Source: Marinobacter sp. BGYM27 (GTDB lineage: Bacteria > Pseudomonadota > Gammaproteobacteria > Pseudomonadales > Oleiphilaceae). From it: DNA of 64,000 nt. Of this stretch, positions 49,825 to 59,472 are shown piece by piece. The notes beneath the pieces were generated by a model that ran no database searches, was not told the DNA's origin, and saw nothing but the letters and a program-made list of their open reading frames with translations. Location: NCBI GenBank assembly GCA_025153445.1, contig JANZNS010000001.1:372001-436000 (forward strand). The letters are read 5' to 3'. A program made the position numbers and the translations under genes. Positions within the stretch are counted from its first letter, which is position 1. Each line of letters opens with the position of its first letter.

Positions 49825-50793
49825 ATGGCAACTGCAACCGGCCATGCTGGCAAAGCGGAGGCTTTAGCGGCACTGGAGCCTCTGGTCGAAGAGTTGACGG
49901 CCAGACATCTCAGTGACCGTAAATTGTGGATGCCCAGCGATTTTCTGCCCGCCAGCGAGCAGATGACGGGCGAAGATATCAAGACAATGTCGGAACTGCA
50001 GGATCGGGTGCGCGGTGTACCAGACCCTGTGCGGGTGTCCCTGGCGCTCAACCTGCTGACGGAAGAAGGGCTTCCTCATTTTCATCGGTTGATCGCAGTT
50101 CACTTGGGTAGCGAAAACGCCTGGTCCCGCTGGAACTTCATGTGGACTGCGGAAGAAGACCGACACGGTAATGTGCTTCACGATTATGTTCGCGATACTC
50201 GTTTGTTCGATATGCGCGCCTTTGAGCAGCTTCAGTATCAATACATCGAGGCCGGCTTTGATCCGGCGTGGCATGACGATCCTTATCAGTTGCTCGCCTA
50301 CACCAGCCTGCAGGAGCGGGCGACGCAGGCGGCCCATGCCAACACCGGCAAACTGGCGGCGCAGCATGAACCGATTATCCAGCGGATTCTCGGCCACATT
50401 GCGGCAGATGAATCCCGCCACTTCCGCTTTTACCGGGATGCTTTTATTGGCTTGCTCAACATTGATAGCACGCGGGCAATGGAGTCGGCTCTCAAGGTCA
50501 TGCCGCGTCTGGCTATGCCAGGCCACAATATTGCGGGTTACAGCGATATGGCGGATGTCGTGCATCGCGCGGGGATTTATGGGCCACGAGATTACCGCAA
50601 GGTGGTGCAGGAGTGTCTCGATGCCTGGGGTATCGCCGATCTGACGCCAGACGATGCCGCCGGCCGGGAGGCTCAGGACAAGATGATGGCCGTGCCTGCG
50701 CGGCTGGATAAACTCGCCGACCTTATAGAGCGCCGGATGCGGAGCAAAAGCTTTTCATTCGACTTTATTTACCAGCGTCTTATGGAATTCTGA
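49825..50793 (+). CDS. Acyl-ACP desaturase (soluble di-iron)
   Basis: A 322-residue soluble di-iron protein of the stearoyl-ACP desaturase family. The two ExxH ligand motifs appear as AEEDRHG (about residue 112) and DESRHF (about residue 198), with the WNFMW and QERATQ helices in between. It introduces a double bond in acyl carrier protein-bound chains with ferredoxin. Length matches the short bacterial members. GGAGG is present ahead of the ATG. Ends with the hairpin at 50823. Confidence 0.9.
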   Translation: MATATGHAGKAEALAALEPLVEELTARHLSDRKLWMPSDFLPASEQMTGEDIKTMSELQDRVRGVPDPVRVSLALNLLTEEGLPHFHRLIAVHLGSENAWSRWNFMWTAEEDRHGNVLHDYVRDTRLFDMRAFEQLQYQYIEAGFDPAWHDDPYQLLAYTSLQERATQAAHANTGKLAAQHEPIIQRILGHIAADESRHFRFYRDAFIGLLNIDSTRAMESALKVMPRLAMPGHNIAGYSDMADVVHRAGIYGPRDYRKVVQECLDAWGIADLTPDDAAGREAQDKMMAVPARLDKLADLIERRMRSKSFSFDFIYQRLMEF

Positions 50794-50822
50794 CGCACTG
50801 GTTTACCACATATGATTCACGA

Positions 50823-50842
50823 GAAGGCCCTGCGGGGCCTTC
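50823..50842 (+). terminator. Terminator hairpin after the desaturase
   Basis: GAAGGCCC (50823-50830) pairs with GGGCCTTC (50835-50842) around TGCG; only a weak GCTGTTTG follows. Confidence 0.6.
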
Positions 50843-51012
50843 GCTGTTTGTGGCCCATCTTGAACATGGCTGGCGGCCACCGTTGTTCCAGGCGCTCTCA
50901 TAGCCGCTAAGACGCTGCATTCATCAGATCAATAATGAAGATAACGCGGCTGACCTACAGCTAATGCTGTACGAGTGCTATTTTCAGCTCATACGGTGGA
51001 TGTGGAGAGTGG

Positions 51013-52071
51013 ATGATGAGCCAGTTGGAAGACCTTTTCGGAATTGCTCACCCGATTATTCAGGCGCCTATGGTCGGGGTTTCAACACCACGGCTGGCGG
51101 CAGCCGTATCCGCCGCAGGTGGGCTGGGTTCTATCGGATTGGGTGCCAGTACGGTTGAGCAGGCGCGGGCTATGATCGGGAAGACACGCGCGCTCACGTC
51201 TGAAGCATTCAACGTCAATCTGTTCTGCCACCGGCCTGCGCATGTCGACGCATCGCTGGAAAATGCATGGCTTGGGCACCTTGCCCATCTCTTCGCCGAG
51301 TTTGATGCAGAGCCACCGGCAACGCTTGCTTTGCCCTATCACAGCTTTGTCGAAAACAGGGCCATGCTCGATATGTTGCTGATGGAGCGACCGGCTGTTG
51401 TCAGTTTTCATTTTGGATTACCCCCGCAGGCGTGGATTAACGACTTGAAAGCTGCAGGCATCCGCCTGCTGGCCACGGCAACCACCCTGAGCGAGGCGCT
51501 GGCGATTGAGCGGGCCGGTCTGCACGCGGTGATTGCACAAGGTCAGGAGGCAGGAGGCCATAGCGGCGTATTTGAGCCGACGGCAGGGGATCCGGATATC
51601 AGTACCTTGCCGTTGGTGCGGCAGATCAGTGCATCCTGTGAAATTCCTGTGATTGCAGCCGGTGGCATCATGGATGGTCGGGGCATTCGCGCCGCTATGG
51701 CACTGGGCGCCAGCGGCGTGCAAATGGGCACTGCGTTCATTTTGTGTCCGGAATCAGCCGCCGATGACACCTACCGGAAATCTCTCAAGCAGGCCCAGAC
51801 CCTCGAAACACGGATTACCTCGGTGATCTCCGGTAGGCCCGCCCGTGGCATCGTCGATCGCTGGTGGCTGGAAGTGGAGGGCGTGGCGGCTCACCATTTG
51901 CCGGCCTACCCGATTGCCTATTCTGCCGGAAAGGCATTAAAAGCTGCTGCGCGTTACGCGGGTCATAATGGCTTCAACGCCCACTGGGCCGGGCAGGGCG
52001 CGGCGCTTGCCCGGGAGTTGCCCGCAGGTGAACTGGTCGTGCAATTGGCCAAAGAGCTGAGCGTTATCTGA
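51013..52071 (+). CDS. Nitronate monooxygenase (2-nitropropane dioxygenase family)
   Basis: A 352-residue FMN TIM-barrel enzyme. Motifs: [26 protein letters not shown] at the start, the active-site His in [11 protein letters not shown], and the FMN phosphate loop [29 protein letters not shown]. It oxidises nitronates or related carbanions. Start at ATG 51013 with GGAG five bases ahead (51016 is also ATG). The adjacent MFS gene starts 87 bases downstream in the same direction. Confidence 0.92.
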   Translation: MMSQLEDLFGIAHPIIQAPMVGVSTPRLAAAVSAAGGLGSIGLGASTVEQARAMIGKTRALTSEAFNVNLFCHRPAHVDASLENAWLGHLAHLFAEFDAEPPATLALPYHSFVENRAMLDMLLMERPAVVSFHFGLPPQAWINDLKAAGIRLLATATTLSEALAIERAGLHAVIAQGQEAGGHSGVFEPTAGDPDISTLPLVRQISASCEIPVIAAGGIMDGRGIRAAMALGASGVQMGTAFILCPESAADDTYRKSLKQAQTLETRITSVISGRPARGIVDRWWLEVEGVAAHHLPAYPIAYSAGKALKAAARYAGHNGFNAHWAGQGAALARELPAGELVVQLAKELSVI

Positions 52072-52157
52072 CTCACAATCGTGGATAATTCCACGAAACC
52101 TGAAAACCTCCGAGCCCGACCGGATCTGAGGCCCCGAACCTTTAAGGATTCTGACCG

Positions 52158-53384
52158 ATGAGTGCTGCGCGATTAACGCCATCTGCCTGGACGATTCTGA
52201 TCGCAGGTTGCCTGATTCTGATGCTGGCGTTTGGCTTTCGGGCCAGCTTCGGGTTGTTTGTTCAGCCGATATCCGCTGCCAACGACTGGGGGCGGGATGT
52301 TATTGGTCTGGCCCTGGCAATCCAGAATCTGGCGTGGGGCATTATTGCCGTGCTGGCGGGTGGTCTGGCCGACCGCTTTGGCAATACGCGGGTGATTGTT
52401 GTGGGGGCTGTTTTATATGCAGTGGGCCTATGGCTGACCGCTGGTGTTGATTCGGTCTGGTCGCTGCAAATGGGTGCCGGGCTGCTAGTGGGAGCGGGTA
52501 TCGCGGGCACCGGATTCGGTATTGTGCTGCCGCTGATGGCCAAGGCGGTCAGCGAAGACGACCGCCAATGGGTGCTGGGCGTCGGCACCGCAGCCGGTTC
52601 AATGGGGCAATTTCTGATTGTGCCGCTGGCTCAGCAGTTTATCGATCTGTTCGGCTGGAGCGGTGCTCTGAACGCGATGGGTCTGATGGCTCTTGCCATC
52701 GTGATTCTGGCCATGCCGTTAGCCCGGATGGCAAAACCGGCTGCAACCGGCGTACTTTCCTCAGCAATGGAAGACTCACTCGCGACCACTATCGGCCTGG
52801 CTCGCGGCCATCTCTCGTACTGGCTGCTGACCGTCGGCTTTTTCGTCTGTGGTTTCCACCTGGCCTTCATTACTGTGCATTTCCCGGGCTACCTCACCGA
52901 CAACGGCTTTGACCCGGATGTGGCGGCCTGGGCAATCGCGCTGATCGGGCTGTGCAATGTGATCGGTGCGATGGCGTCAGGTTATATATCCGGGCGGGTA
53001 TCGATGAAGCGGGTGCTGATGTTTATCTACCTCAGTCGTGCGGTCGTCACCGTTGGCCTGCTCCTGCTGCCCCTGTCGCTCACCACCGTATTACTGTTCA
53101 GCTGCCTGACAGGCTTTTTGTGGCTGGCAACCGTACCGCCCACCACCGGGCTGGTGGCCACCATGTTTGGTACGCGTTATATGGCAACGCTCTATGGCGT
53201 GGTGTTTCTCGGGCACCAGGTGGGCAGCTTTACCGGCGTGTGGCTGGGCGGCTGGATCTACGAACATACAGGCAACTACGATCTGGTCTGGTGGACGGGC
53301 GTGGTGCTGAGCATCGTGGCCGTCCTGCTGCACTGGCCCATTCGGGAAAGCCGGGTGCGGGAGCTGCAGGCGGCGACGTCGTGA
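52158..53384 (+). CDS. MFS transporter
   Basis: A 408-residue protein with twelve membrane helices, RASFGLFVQPI in TM1 and the GGLADRFGNTRV loop 2-3 signature. It resembles MFS members of the oxalate/formate antiporter or OFA-like and MCT groups (monocarboxylate-type). Substrate unassigned. AGGA upstream. Probably independent or co-transcribed with the nitronate monooxygenase gene. Confidence 0.9.
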   Translation: MSAARLTPSAWTILIAGCLILMLAFGFRASFGLFVQPISAANDWGRDVIGLALAIQNLAWGIIAVLAGGLADRFGNTRVIVVGAVLYAVGLWLTAGVDSVWSLQMGAGLLVGAGIAGTGFGIVLPLMAKAVSEDDRQWVLGVGTAAGSMGQFLIVPLAQQFIDLFGWSGALNAMGLMALAIVILAMPLARMAKPAATGVLSSAMEDSLATTIGLARGHLSYWLLTVGFFVCGFHLAFITVHFPGYLTDNGFDPDVAAWAIALIGLCNVIGAMASGYISGRVSMKRVLMFIYLSRAVVTVGLLLLPLSLTTVLLFSCLTGFLWLATVPPTTGLVATMFGTRYMATLYGVVFLGHQVGSFTGVWLGGWIYEHTGNYDLVWWTGVVLSIVAVLLHWPIRESRVRELQAATS

Positions 53385-53499
53385 AGGCTTTGTGCCGGTT
53401 GGTTAGAAATCTTGCCCGGCATAATTCATTGAAAAGTAAATTAAAACTTTAACTGACTTGCCCTGGTAATAATTAAATCGCTGGCAGGTTGCTGGATAG

Positions 53500-55515
53500 C
53501 TATGGGGACTCTGGGCCGGTCGACGTCTGTACTTGGGACCGAAGATAATAATCCATCAACCGATGATATTCCTCTGGCCATCCAGCATCGAATGGCCGGC
53601 TCTCCTCCGGCTGCTGATGGTTGAGGAGGGGATCATCTTCCTGCCAGGGATAATACAGTCCGGACTTGTTGTTACTGAACGCTCCATGTTCATTGATACT
53701 GCGCTTCAGGTTGTACCCCACGTTACTGATCCCGTCCGGGCTCAGCAGGTTTTCGCCACCGAGGGTAATGTAGTCTTGGTCTGACAGGCTGAAATGATAC
53801 AGAGTCGGGAAAATATCCCGGTGAGACCCGATGCGCATCGGGTCATATCTGTGTGGCGTGTTTTCAAGGATCGGGTCCGGCACGTGCAGGAAGAATGGTA
53901 CCGCGTAACTAAGGCCAAACTCCGTTGGCTCATCTGTACTCAGGTTCCGCACGCGGTGGTCGCCGGTTACTGCAACGATAGTCTTGTCGCGCAGAGCCGA
54001 TGATTGCTTGATACGGTTGATGAACTGACCCAGTGCATCAGAGGCGTACTGAAAAGTCTCAAGAAGCACCTTGGCTTGCTCGCCTTCATACTCGGTCCTG
54101 GCGGCAAACCGGTCGCTGATTTCCGTCGGCCCGGGCTCATAGTTCTCCGGCACTTTGTAAGGCGAATGATTGGTGGTGCTCATAATAAAGAGCAGGGTTG
54201 GCTTATCCGCTTCTTCCATTACCTTGTTGGCAAACTGGAACAGAAAGCTGTCAGGTACGCCCCAGGTACCTGAATATTCAGCCGCTTCCGGAATCGCTTC
54301 AATAATGTCATTTTCATCATAGACACGATCAAACCCCTGTACTGGCAGGTAGCTGGCCAGGTTACGCCACATGCCATTTCCACCGTACAGGAACGCCACT
54401 TCATATCCTGCCTGCTTGTAGGGTAGAACAGCAGAACCTGGCAAGGCGGTATTCTGGGCCGAGGAATGACTGATGGTCGCCACGGGACTATGAAACAGTG
54501 TCATTACAATGCTGTCGATCGTCCCGGAAGTGCCCGCCAAAAAGCGCTGAAAAAGAAAACCGTCTGCGAAATGGGGGCGAAGGCTTCCCAGCAGGTCGTT
54601 ACCTGGGAGTTTGTCTTCCACCATAATATTCATGCCCATCCCTTCCATCATGGCCACAACCACATGGGGCGGATTCTGTTGGAGGTAATTGTTTTCAGGC
54701 GTGTGGTAAACCGGGGTCGGCTGGCCGAGCACTTTCTCCATCTGGGCGGTCAGTGAGGCTTCAGCAATCGGCTCAAAGCTCCGCTGTTCCTCGTAATCAG
54801 AGGTCGCCCAGTCCAGTGCCATGAATACATTCGGGGTGATCATATTCAGCGGTTTGTAGTGGGAAACGCTGGCGTGATAGCGCTTGAGCGGGTGATTGTC
54901 GAGGGTGCCCCGCGCTGTCACAAAGGTGGACAGAAAAATCGTGACTACCGCCAGCGATGTAACGCTCCAGTGCCAATAGGCTCGCGGGTTTATTTTACCC
55001 AGTCGGCTGCGGAGGAACCGACGGGACGTCAGGTATGCCAGCGCACCGACAATGAACGCCGCAAGAAAACTGCGTACCACGGGATAGTCTTCCCAGATAT
55101 TGATAAGCACTGCGGTAGAGTCGTCTTCCCATAGCCCGAAAACAAAAAGGTCAACATAGCTGCCGTAGGTCGTGTAGTAATAGAAATTGCATATGCAACC
55201 GACCACATAGAGTGCCGCTACAACCGTATGATAGCTGACCGCAAATCTTAACCAGCGCTGGTAAGTTCCATGGAATGCAGCGGCGATAGTGCCGCTTAAC
55301 AAAAGGGGTGAATAGGCAATCGCAGTTACCTTGGCATCAAAGCGGCCACCAACAAAGAAAGCCCTCCAGATGTCATCACCAACCCCTGTTTCCGGCAACA
55401 CACCCTGTATATGCATAAAAAACACGTAGCGTGAAACCATCAGTATGCTGAAGGAAAATAGAAAACACTGGAATAAAAACAATGACAGCTGACGAAAGCG
55501 GGACTGATGTTTCAT
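53500..55515 (-). CDS. LTA synthase-family membrane sulfatase
   Basis: A protein of about 671 residues with five membrane helices in the first 200 residues and a periplasmic alkaline-phosphatase-type domain. In that domain the catalytic Thr is in FLAGTSGTIDS, with STTNHSPY and VTGDH as metal-binding segments. Related Gram-negative enzymes transfer phosphoglycerol or phosphoethanolamine to envelope glycans. The frame opens at an ATG at 55533; the ATG at 55515 (MKHQSR) is taken because basic residues then precede the first helix directly, but neither start has a clear ribosome site. Confidence 0.88.
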   Translation of the reverse strand: MKHQSRFRQLSLFLFQCFLFSFSILMVSRYVFFMHIQGVLPETGVGDDIWRAFFVGGRFDAKVTAIAYSPLLLSGTIAAAFHGTYQRWLRFAVSYHTVVAALYVVGCICNFYYYTTYGSYVDLFVFGLWEDDSTAVLINIWEDYPVVRSFLAAFIVGALAYLTSRRFLRSRLGKINPRAYWHWSVTSLAVVTIFLSTFVTARGTLDNHPLKRYHASVSHYKPLNMITPNVFMALDWATSDYEEQRSFEPIAEASLTAQMEKVLGQPTPVYHTPENNYLQQNPPHVVVAMMEGMGMNIMVEDKLPGNDLLGSLRPHFADGFLFQRFLAGTSGTIDSIVMTLFHSPVATISHSSAQNTALPGSAVLPYKQAGYEVAFLYGGNGMWRNLASYLPVQGFDRVYDENDIIEAIPEAAEYSGTWGVPDSFLFQFANKVMEEADKPTLLFIMSTTNHSPYKVPENYEPGPTEISDRFAARTEYEGEQAKVLLETFQYASDALGQFINRIKQSSALRDKTIVAVTGDHRVRNLSTDEPTEFGLSYAVPFFLHVPDPILENTPHRYDPMRIGSHRDIFPTLYHFSLSDQDYITLGGENLLSPDGISNVGYNLKRSINEHGAFSNNKSGLYYPWQEDDPLLNHQQPEESRPFDAGWPEEYHRLMDYYLRSQVQTSTGPESP

Positions 55516-55533
55516 TTTGGGAAATAGCAACAT

Positions 55534-55862
55534 GCACTAAGGGGCAAGAAATGAATAACTGGCGTAACTACGGTCTTCCGCATGGGTAACGGGGCGTCGA
55601 TTACCGGAGACGTTATGCACGGGACGCACGTCTGAGCCAATTCATAGGAAGCAAAGATTTTATCGCGGAAAAATGCCCGATACCACAACAATATGTCAGG
55701 TCGATGCCATTTCATGTCTTTTGCCGAGAGGCGAGTTTTCAGAAGTTCAGATCTATGGACAGGCCCCGGCTCCTCGGAAATGTCCAAAGATGATTATTAA
55801 TGGGTTTTGTTTGTATCGAAACAATTGTGGTTGTCTTAAGTCGAATTATCCGAGGCCAGAGA
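55534..55862. other. Intergenic stretch between two minus-strand genes
   Basis: 329 bases with no supported gene. A 91-codon minus-strand frame from a TTG at 55787 ends with ATGA overlap at 55512 but has no ribosome site. An imperfect hairpin with AGACG/CGTCT arms lies around 55608-55633. Confidence 0.4.
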
Positions 55863-57044
55863 TCAGGCGGCATTCCCCGCCGCCACACCCGACGCCCAGG
55901 CCCAATTGAAATTATGCCCGCCAAGATGACCGGTGACGTCGACGACTTCGCCGATAAAGAACAGGTTGGGTTTATCGTTCACTGCCATGGTTTTTGATGA
56001 CAGCTGGCGGGTATCGACGCCGCCGAGGGTGACCTCTGCTGTGCGGTAGCCTTCGATGCCGGCCGGTTTGAGTGTCCAGCGGTTCAGGGCCGTGGCGGTC
56101 TGTTCGATATCAGTGTTTTTTAAGGCCTGTAGTGGGCCTTGCCACTGGTTCATGTCATTGAGAGCTTGGGCGAAGCGGCGGGGAAAGTGCTTGTTCAGGT
56201 ACTGCAGCATCGTGGACTGGGGCTTTGTCTGTCTCAATGCGGTCAACGCGGCCTGGGCGTCTTGCCCGGGTAACAGATCAATCGTCAGTGCATCGCCGGG
56301 TTGCCAGAAGCTGGATATCTGCAGCATGGACGGGCCACTCAAGCCGCGATGGGTGATCAGCATCGGCTCGCGGAAGTGTTCGCCATTGCAGTGTACGTCT
56401 ACGTCGCAGCTCACGCCGGATAAAGGCGCCAGTTGGTCTTTCAGTTCCGGATGCAGGGTAAAGGGGACCAGTCCGGCCCTTGTAGGTAACACATTAAGCC
56501 CGAACTGGCGGGCTATTTCGTAGCCAAGGCCCGTCGCGCCCATGGTGGGAATCGACAAACCGCCGCATGCCACGACCAGTGCTTCACTGTGCAGAATACC
56601 CCCGTTGGTTTTGACCTGAAATCCGACGCTGGTCTCGCTTACGCCGGTGATCTCGGTTTTCAGCTGAATGGTGGCTCCCGACCATTCGCATTCTGTCAGC
56701 AGCATGTTGAGTATGTCCTTACTGCTGTCTTTGCAGAACAGTTGGCCGGCGGCTTTCTCTTCGTGCTCTATACCGTGACGTTCCACCAGATCGAGAAAAT
56801 GCTGGGGGGTATAGCGTTTGAGCGCTGAAATACAGAAATGGGGATTGGACGACAGGAAGTTTGCAGGCGTACTGTTGAGGTTAGTGAAGTTGCAGCGACC
56901 GCCGCCTGACATCAGTATTTTCTTGCCCGGCTTGTTCGCGTGATCTATCACCAGCACCTTGCGCCCACGGTAGGCCGCGGTGGCTGCGCACATCAGTCCG
57001 GCGGCACCAGCGCCGATGATAATGACGTCGTAATCGTTGGCCAT
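55863..57044 (-). CDS. HI0933-family flavoprotein (BaiN/RdsA-like)
   Basis: A 393-residue FAD/NAD(P) oxidoreductase. The FAD loop GAGAAGLMCAA sits at about residues 11-21, SGGGRCNFTN near residue 46 and GGLSIPTMGATG in the middle are hallmarks of the HI0933 family, and GEVVDVTGHLGGHNFNWAWASG is its C-terminal signature. Named members (BaiN) reduce steroid double bonds, but most are uncharacterised. Alone; the ribosome site GGGAAC is weak. Confidence 0.92.
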   Translation of the reverse strand: MANDYDVIIIGAGAAGLMCAATAAYRGRKVLVIDHANKPGKKILMSGGGRCNFTNLNSTPANFLSSNPHFCISALKRYTPQHFLDLVERHGIEHEEKAAGQLFCKDSSKDILNMLLTECEWSGATIQLKTEITGVSETSVGFQVKTNGGILHSEALVVACGGLSIPTMGATGLGYEIARQFGLNVLPTRAGLVPFTLHPELKDQLAPLSGVSCDVDVHCNGEHFREPMLITHRGLSGPSMLQISSFWQPGDALTIDLLPGQDAQAALTALRQTKPQSTMLQYLNKHFPRRFAQALNDMNQWQGPLQALKNTDIEQTATALNRWTLKPAGIEGYRTAEVTLGGVDTRQLSSKTMAVNDKPNLFFIGEVVDVTGHLGGHNFNWAWASGVAAGNAA

Positions 57045-57173
57045 GAAGTTCCCGGGCAGATTGGGTTGCAGGTTGAATGTGGCCGGCAGTATACGTTTTC
57101 AGGCTGCTGACGTCTTTGTTCGGAAACGCTGTCTATAATTCAGGCAGATACCTCTACTGAGCGAGTGCCCGAT

Positions 57174-58142
57174 ATGACGAACTCCGAGTACGATCCGGAA
57201 TTATCGCCGTCCCGTGATGCCCCGGCAATTGATGGCGAACAGGTTATTCATAGGATCGTCGCCCGCATGGCGGATGTCGGGGGCATCCCTGTGGCCCGGT
57301 CTCTGCCATCCCGGCAACGCCGGACGATTGGTGCCTGGTGTTTTCTTGATCATGCCGGCCCGGCTGTTTTCAAAGGCGATTCATGGGGGCTTCATGTGGG
57401 GCCTCATCCACATATCGGCTTGCAGACATTTACCTGGATGCTGGAGGGTGAAGTGCTGCACCGGGACAGTCTCGGCAGCGAGCAGGTGATTCGTCCGGGC
57501 CAGGTCAATCTCATGACGGCAGGTTCTGGCATCAGTCACACTGAGGAATCCGTTGCAGGCGAAACCAGGCTTCACGCTGCGCAGCTGTGGATTGCCTTAC
57601 CCTACAACGATCGCAAAACCGCACCCCGGTTTGATCATTACCCCTATTTGCCTCAGTGGGAGGAGCAGGGCGCAAAGATGACCCTGCTGGTGGGGCGCTT
57701 TCGAGACCATAATGCCCAGACCTTGGCGTTCTCGCCCCTGGTTGGGGTGGATTTGCAACTTGAAACCGGTGGCAAAGTAACGCTTCCACTCCGGGGTGAC
57801 TATGAATATGGCGTGCTACCGCTGGAGGGGGAGATTCGGTTTGATGACGAGGTGTTTGGCGTCGACGAGCTGGCGTACCTGGGGGCTGGCCGTGAGGAAG
57901 TGGCGTTTACTGCACAACCCGGTTCACGGGCGTTACTGGTGGGCGGGGAGCCGCTTCGCGAAGATATTCTGATCTGGTGGAATTTTGTTGGCCACAACAA
58001 GAGCGAAATCGCCGAGGCTCAGGCGGATTGGGAATCCGGCGATGCCAGATTTGGGCGGATAACCGGGTTTGATGGTCCCAGTCTGGTTGCACCCCCGCTG
58101 CCCTGGAGCGTGTTGATGGGGGACGAACCGAAAACAGACTAG
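57174..58142 (+). CDS. Pirin family protein
   Basis: A 322-residue bicupin. The N-terminal cupin has the metal motif GPHPHIGLQTFTWMLEGEVLHRDSLGS and SGISHTEES; the C-terminal cupin carries LLVGGEPLREDILIWWNFVGHNK. Members act as quercetinases or regulators; which applies is unknown. A GTG at 57165 would add three residues. Its stop codon lies inside the strong hairpin at 58138. Confidence 0.92.
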   Translation: MTNSEYDPELSPSRDAPAIDGEQVIHRIVARMADVGGIPVARSLPSRQRRTIGAWCFLDHAGPAVFKGDSWGLHVGPHPHIGLQTFTWMLEGEVLHRDSLGSEQVIRPGQVNLMTAGSGISHTEESVAGETRLHAAQLWIALPYNDRKTAPRFDHYPYLPQWEEQGAKMTLLVGRFRDHNAQTLAFSPLVGVDLQLETGGKVTLPLRGDYEYGVLPLEGEIRFDDEVFGVDELAYLGAGREEVAFTAQPGSRALLVGGEPLREDILIWWNFVGHNKSEIAEAQADWESGDARFGRITGFDGPSLVAPPLPWSVLMGDEPKTD

Positions 58143-58169
58143 TCGCGCCCGTCAACGGGCGCGACTAGT
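58138..58169. terminator. Perfect 15-base-pair hairpin shared by two convergent genes
   Basis: ACTAGTCGCGCCCGT (58138-58152) and ACGGGCGCGACTAGT (58155-58169) are fully complementary with only CA between. It overlaps the pirin stop codon and stands 20 bases before the end of the convergent alcohol dehydrogenase. No T-run follows on either strand. Confidence 0.6.
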
Positions 58170-58188
58170 GTCACCAATCAGCAATTGA

Positions 58189-59244
58189 TCAGGCGTTTTT
58201 AAGCGACGCCATATCAATCACAAAGCGGTATTTGACGTCACCTTTCTTCATGCGTTCGTATGCGTCGTTGATGTTCTGGATGTCCAGCATCTCGATATCG
58301 CAGGTAATGTCGTGCTCGGCGCAGAAATCCAGCACTTCCTGGGTTTCCGGCATACCGCCAATAAGCGAACCTGCCAGTACCCGACGTTTGCCGACCAAAG
58401 CACCAGCCTCTACCGGCGGCTCGATGGGCTGCAGCAAGCCGACCAGAATATGGGTGCCATCAAACTTCAAGGCATTCAGGTACGGGTTCAGGTCGTGAGG
58501 CACCGGTACGGTGTCGAGCATGAAATCGAAGCTTTGGGCGGCATCTTCCATCTGCTTTTCATCAGTGGAGATGATGACGTGATCCGCGCCCTGTTTCTTC
58601 GCTTCGCTGACCTTGCTTTCAGAACGGGTGAAGATGGTGACTTCCGCACCCAGCGCTTTGGCGAATTTAACGCCCATGTGGCCAAGACCACCCATACCGA
58701 TAATGCCCACCTTGTCACCGGCTTTAACACCATAATGCCGCAGTGGTGAGTAGGTGGTGATACCTGCGCAGAGAATGGGGGCAGCCGCAGCGGGGTCCAG
58801 CTTTTCGGGTACTTTCACCACAAACCGTTCGCTGACCACCACCTTGTCTGAATAGCCGCCGAACGTCATGGTATGGTCGTGACGATCTTCGCCGTTGTAG
58901 GTGCCGGTCATGCCTTCCAGGCAATACTGCTCCAGTCCTGATTCACATGCAGAGCAGGTGCGGCACGAGTCCACCATGCAGCCTACACCGACAACATCGC
59001 CGACCTTGTGGCGGGTGACGTCACTGCCAACGGCGGTGACACGACCGATTATTTCGTGACCGGGTACTACCGGAAATACCGAATTGCCCCAGTCGTTCTG
59101 GGTAAAGTGAATATCGGTGTGGCAGACACCGCAATAGTCGATCTCGATTGAGACATCATCGGGACGGGGTTCGCGGCGATCGAAACTGAAGGGTGCCAGC
59201 TTCGATGTTTCCGACTGTGCTGCATAAGCTTTGGTGTTGCTCAT
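58189..59244 (-). CDS. NAD(P)-dependent zinc alcohol dehydrogenase (YahK/CAD-like)
   Basis: A 351-residue MDR enzyme. Catalytic zinc ligands are in CGVCHTDIHF and GHEIIGRV; the four-Cys structural zinc lobe reads CMVDSCRTCSACESGLEQYC; the cofactor loop is GMGGLGHMG. Sequence features (GGYSDKVVVSERFVVKVPE, FDFMLDTV) match YahK and cinnamyl-alcohol-like aldehyde reductases, which mainly use NADPH on aldehydes. GAGGA lies upstream of the ATG. Divergent from an AraC regulator with a shared 228-base region, so regulation by it is likely. Confidence 0.93.
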   Translation of the reverse strand: MSNTKAYAAQSETSKLAPFSFDRREPRPDDVSIEIDYCGVCHTDIHFTQNDWGNSVFPVVPGHEIIGRVTAVGSDVTRHKVGDVVGVGCMVDSCRTCSACESGLEQYCLEGMTGTYNGEDRHDHTMTFGGYSDKVVVSERFVVKVPEKLDPAAAAPILCAGITTYSPLRHYGVKAGDKVGIIGMGGLGHMGVKFAKALGAEVTIFTRSESKVSEAKKQGADHVIISTDEKQMEDAAQSFDFMLDTVPVPHDLNPYLNALKFDGTHILVGLLQPIEPPVEAGALVGKRRVLAGSLIGGMPETQEVLDFCAEHDITCDIEMLDIQNINDAYERMKKGDVKYRFVIDMASLKNA

Positions 59245-59472
59245 AGCGTGTTGTCCTCATGATCTGGAGCGTTTGGGTTCTGACCCATGAATACCTCACC
59301 ATTGTGCGATTCGCTGGTGCTTACGGCTATCATCATTCCTGCAGCATTTTTGCCTGTTTCTCCGAAAAGGCAGAGCAGCCGGTCACTTTGGTCATCCGGA
59401 GTGGCATAATAATTCGTAAGAAAAGTTTAACCTTGAAGCCCTGTTTGCAAGGGCAAGCGAAGGGAGTGCGAA

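Noticed and set aside
49558-49845. 95-codon minus-strand frame upstream of the desaturase
   Set aside because: Overlaps the desaturase start, is Cys/Trp/Arg-rich and covers the palindromic non-coding region.
55512-55787. 91-codon minus-strand frame ending in ATGA overlap with the LTA-synthase-like gene
   Set aside because: Starts only with TTG, has no Shine-Dalgarno and no recognisable family. Kept as a possibility but not annotated.
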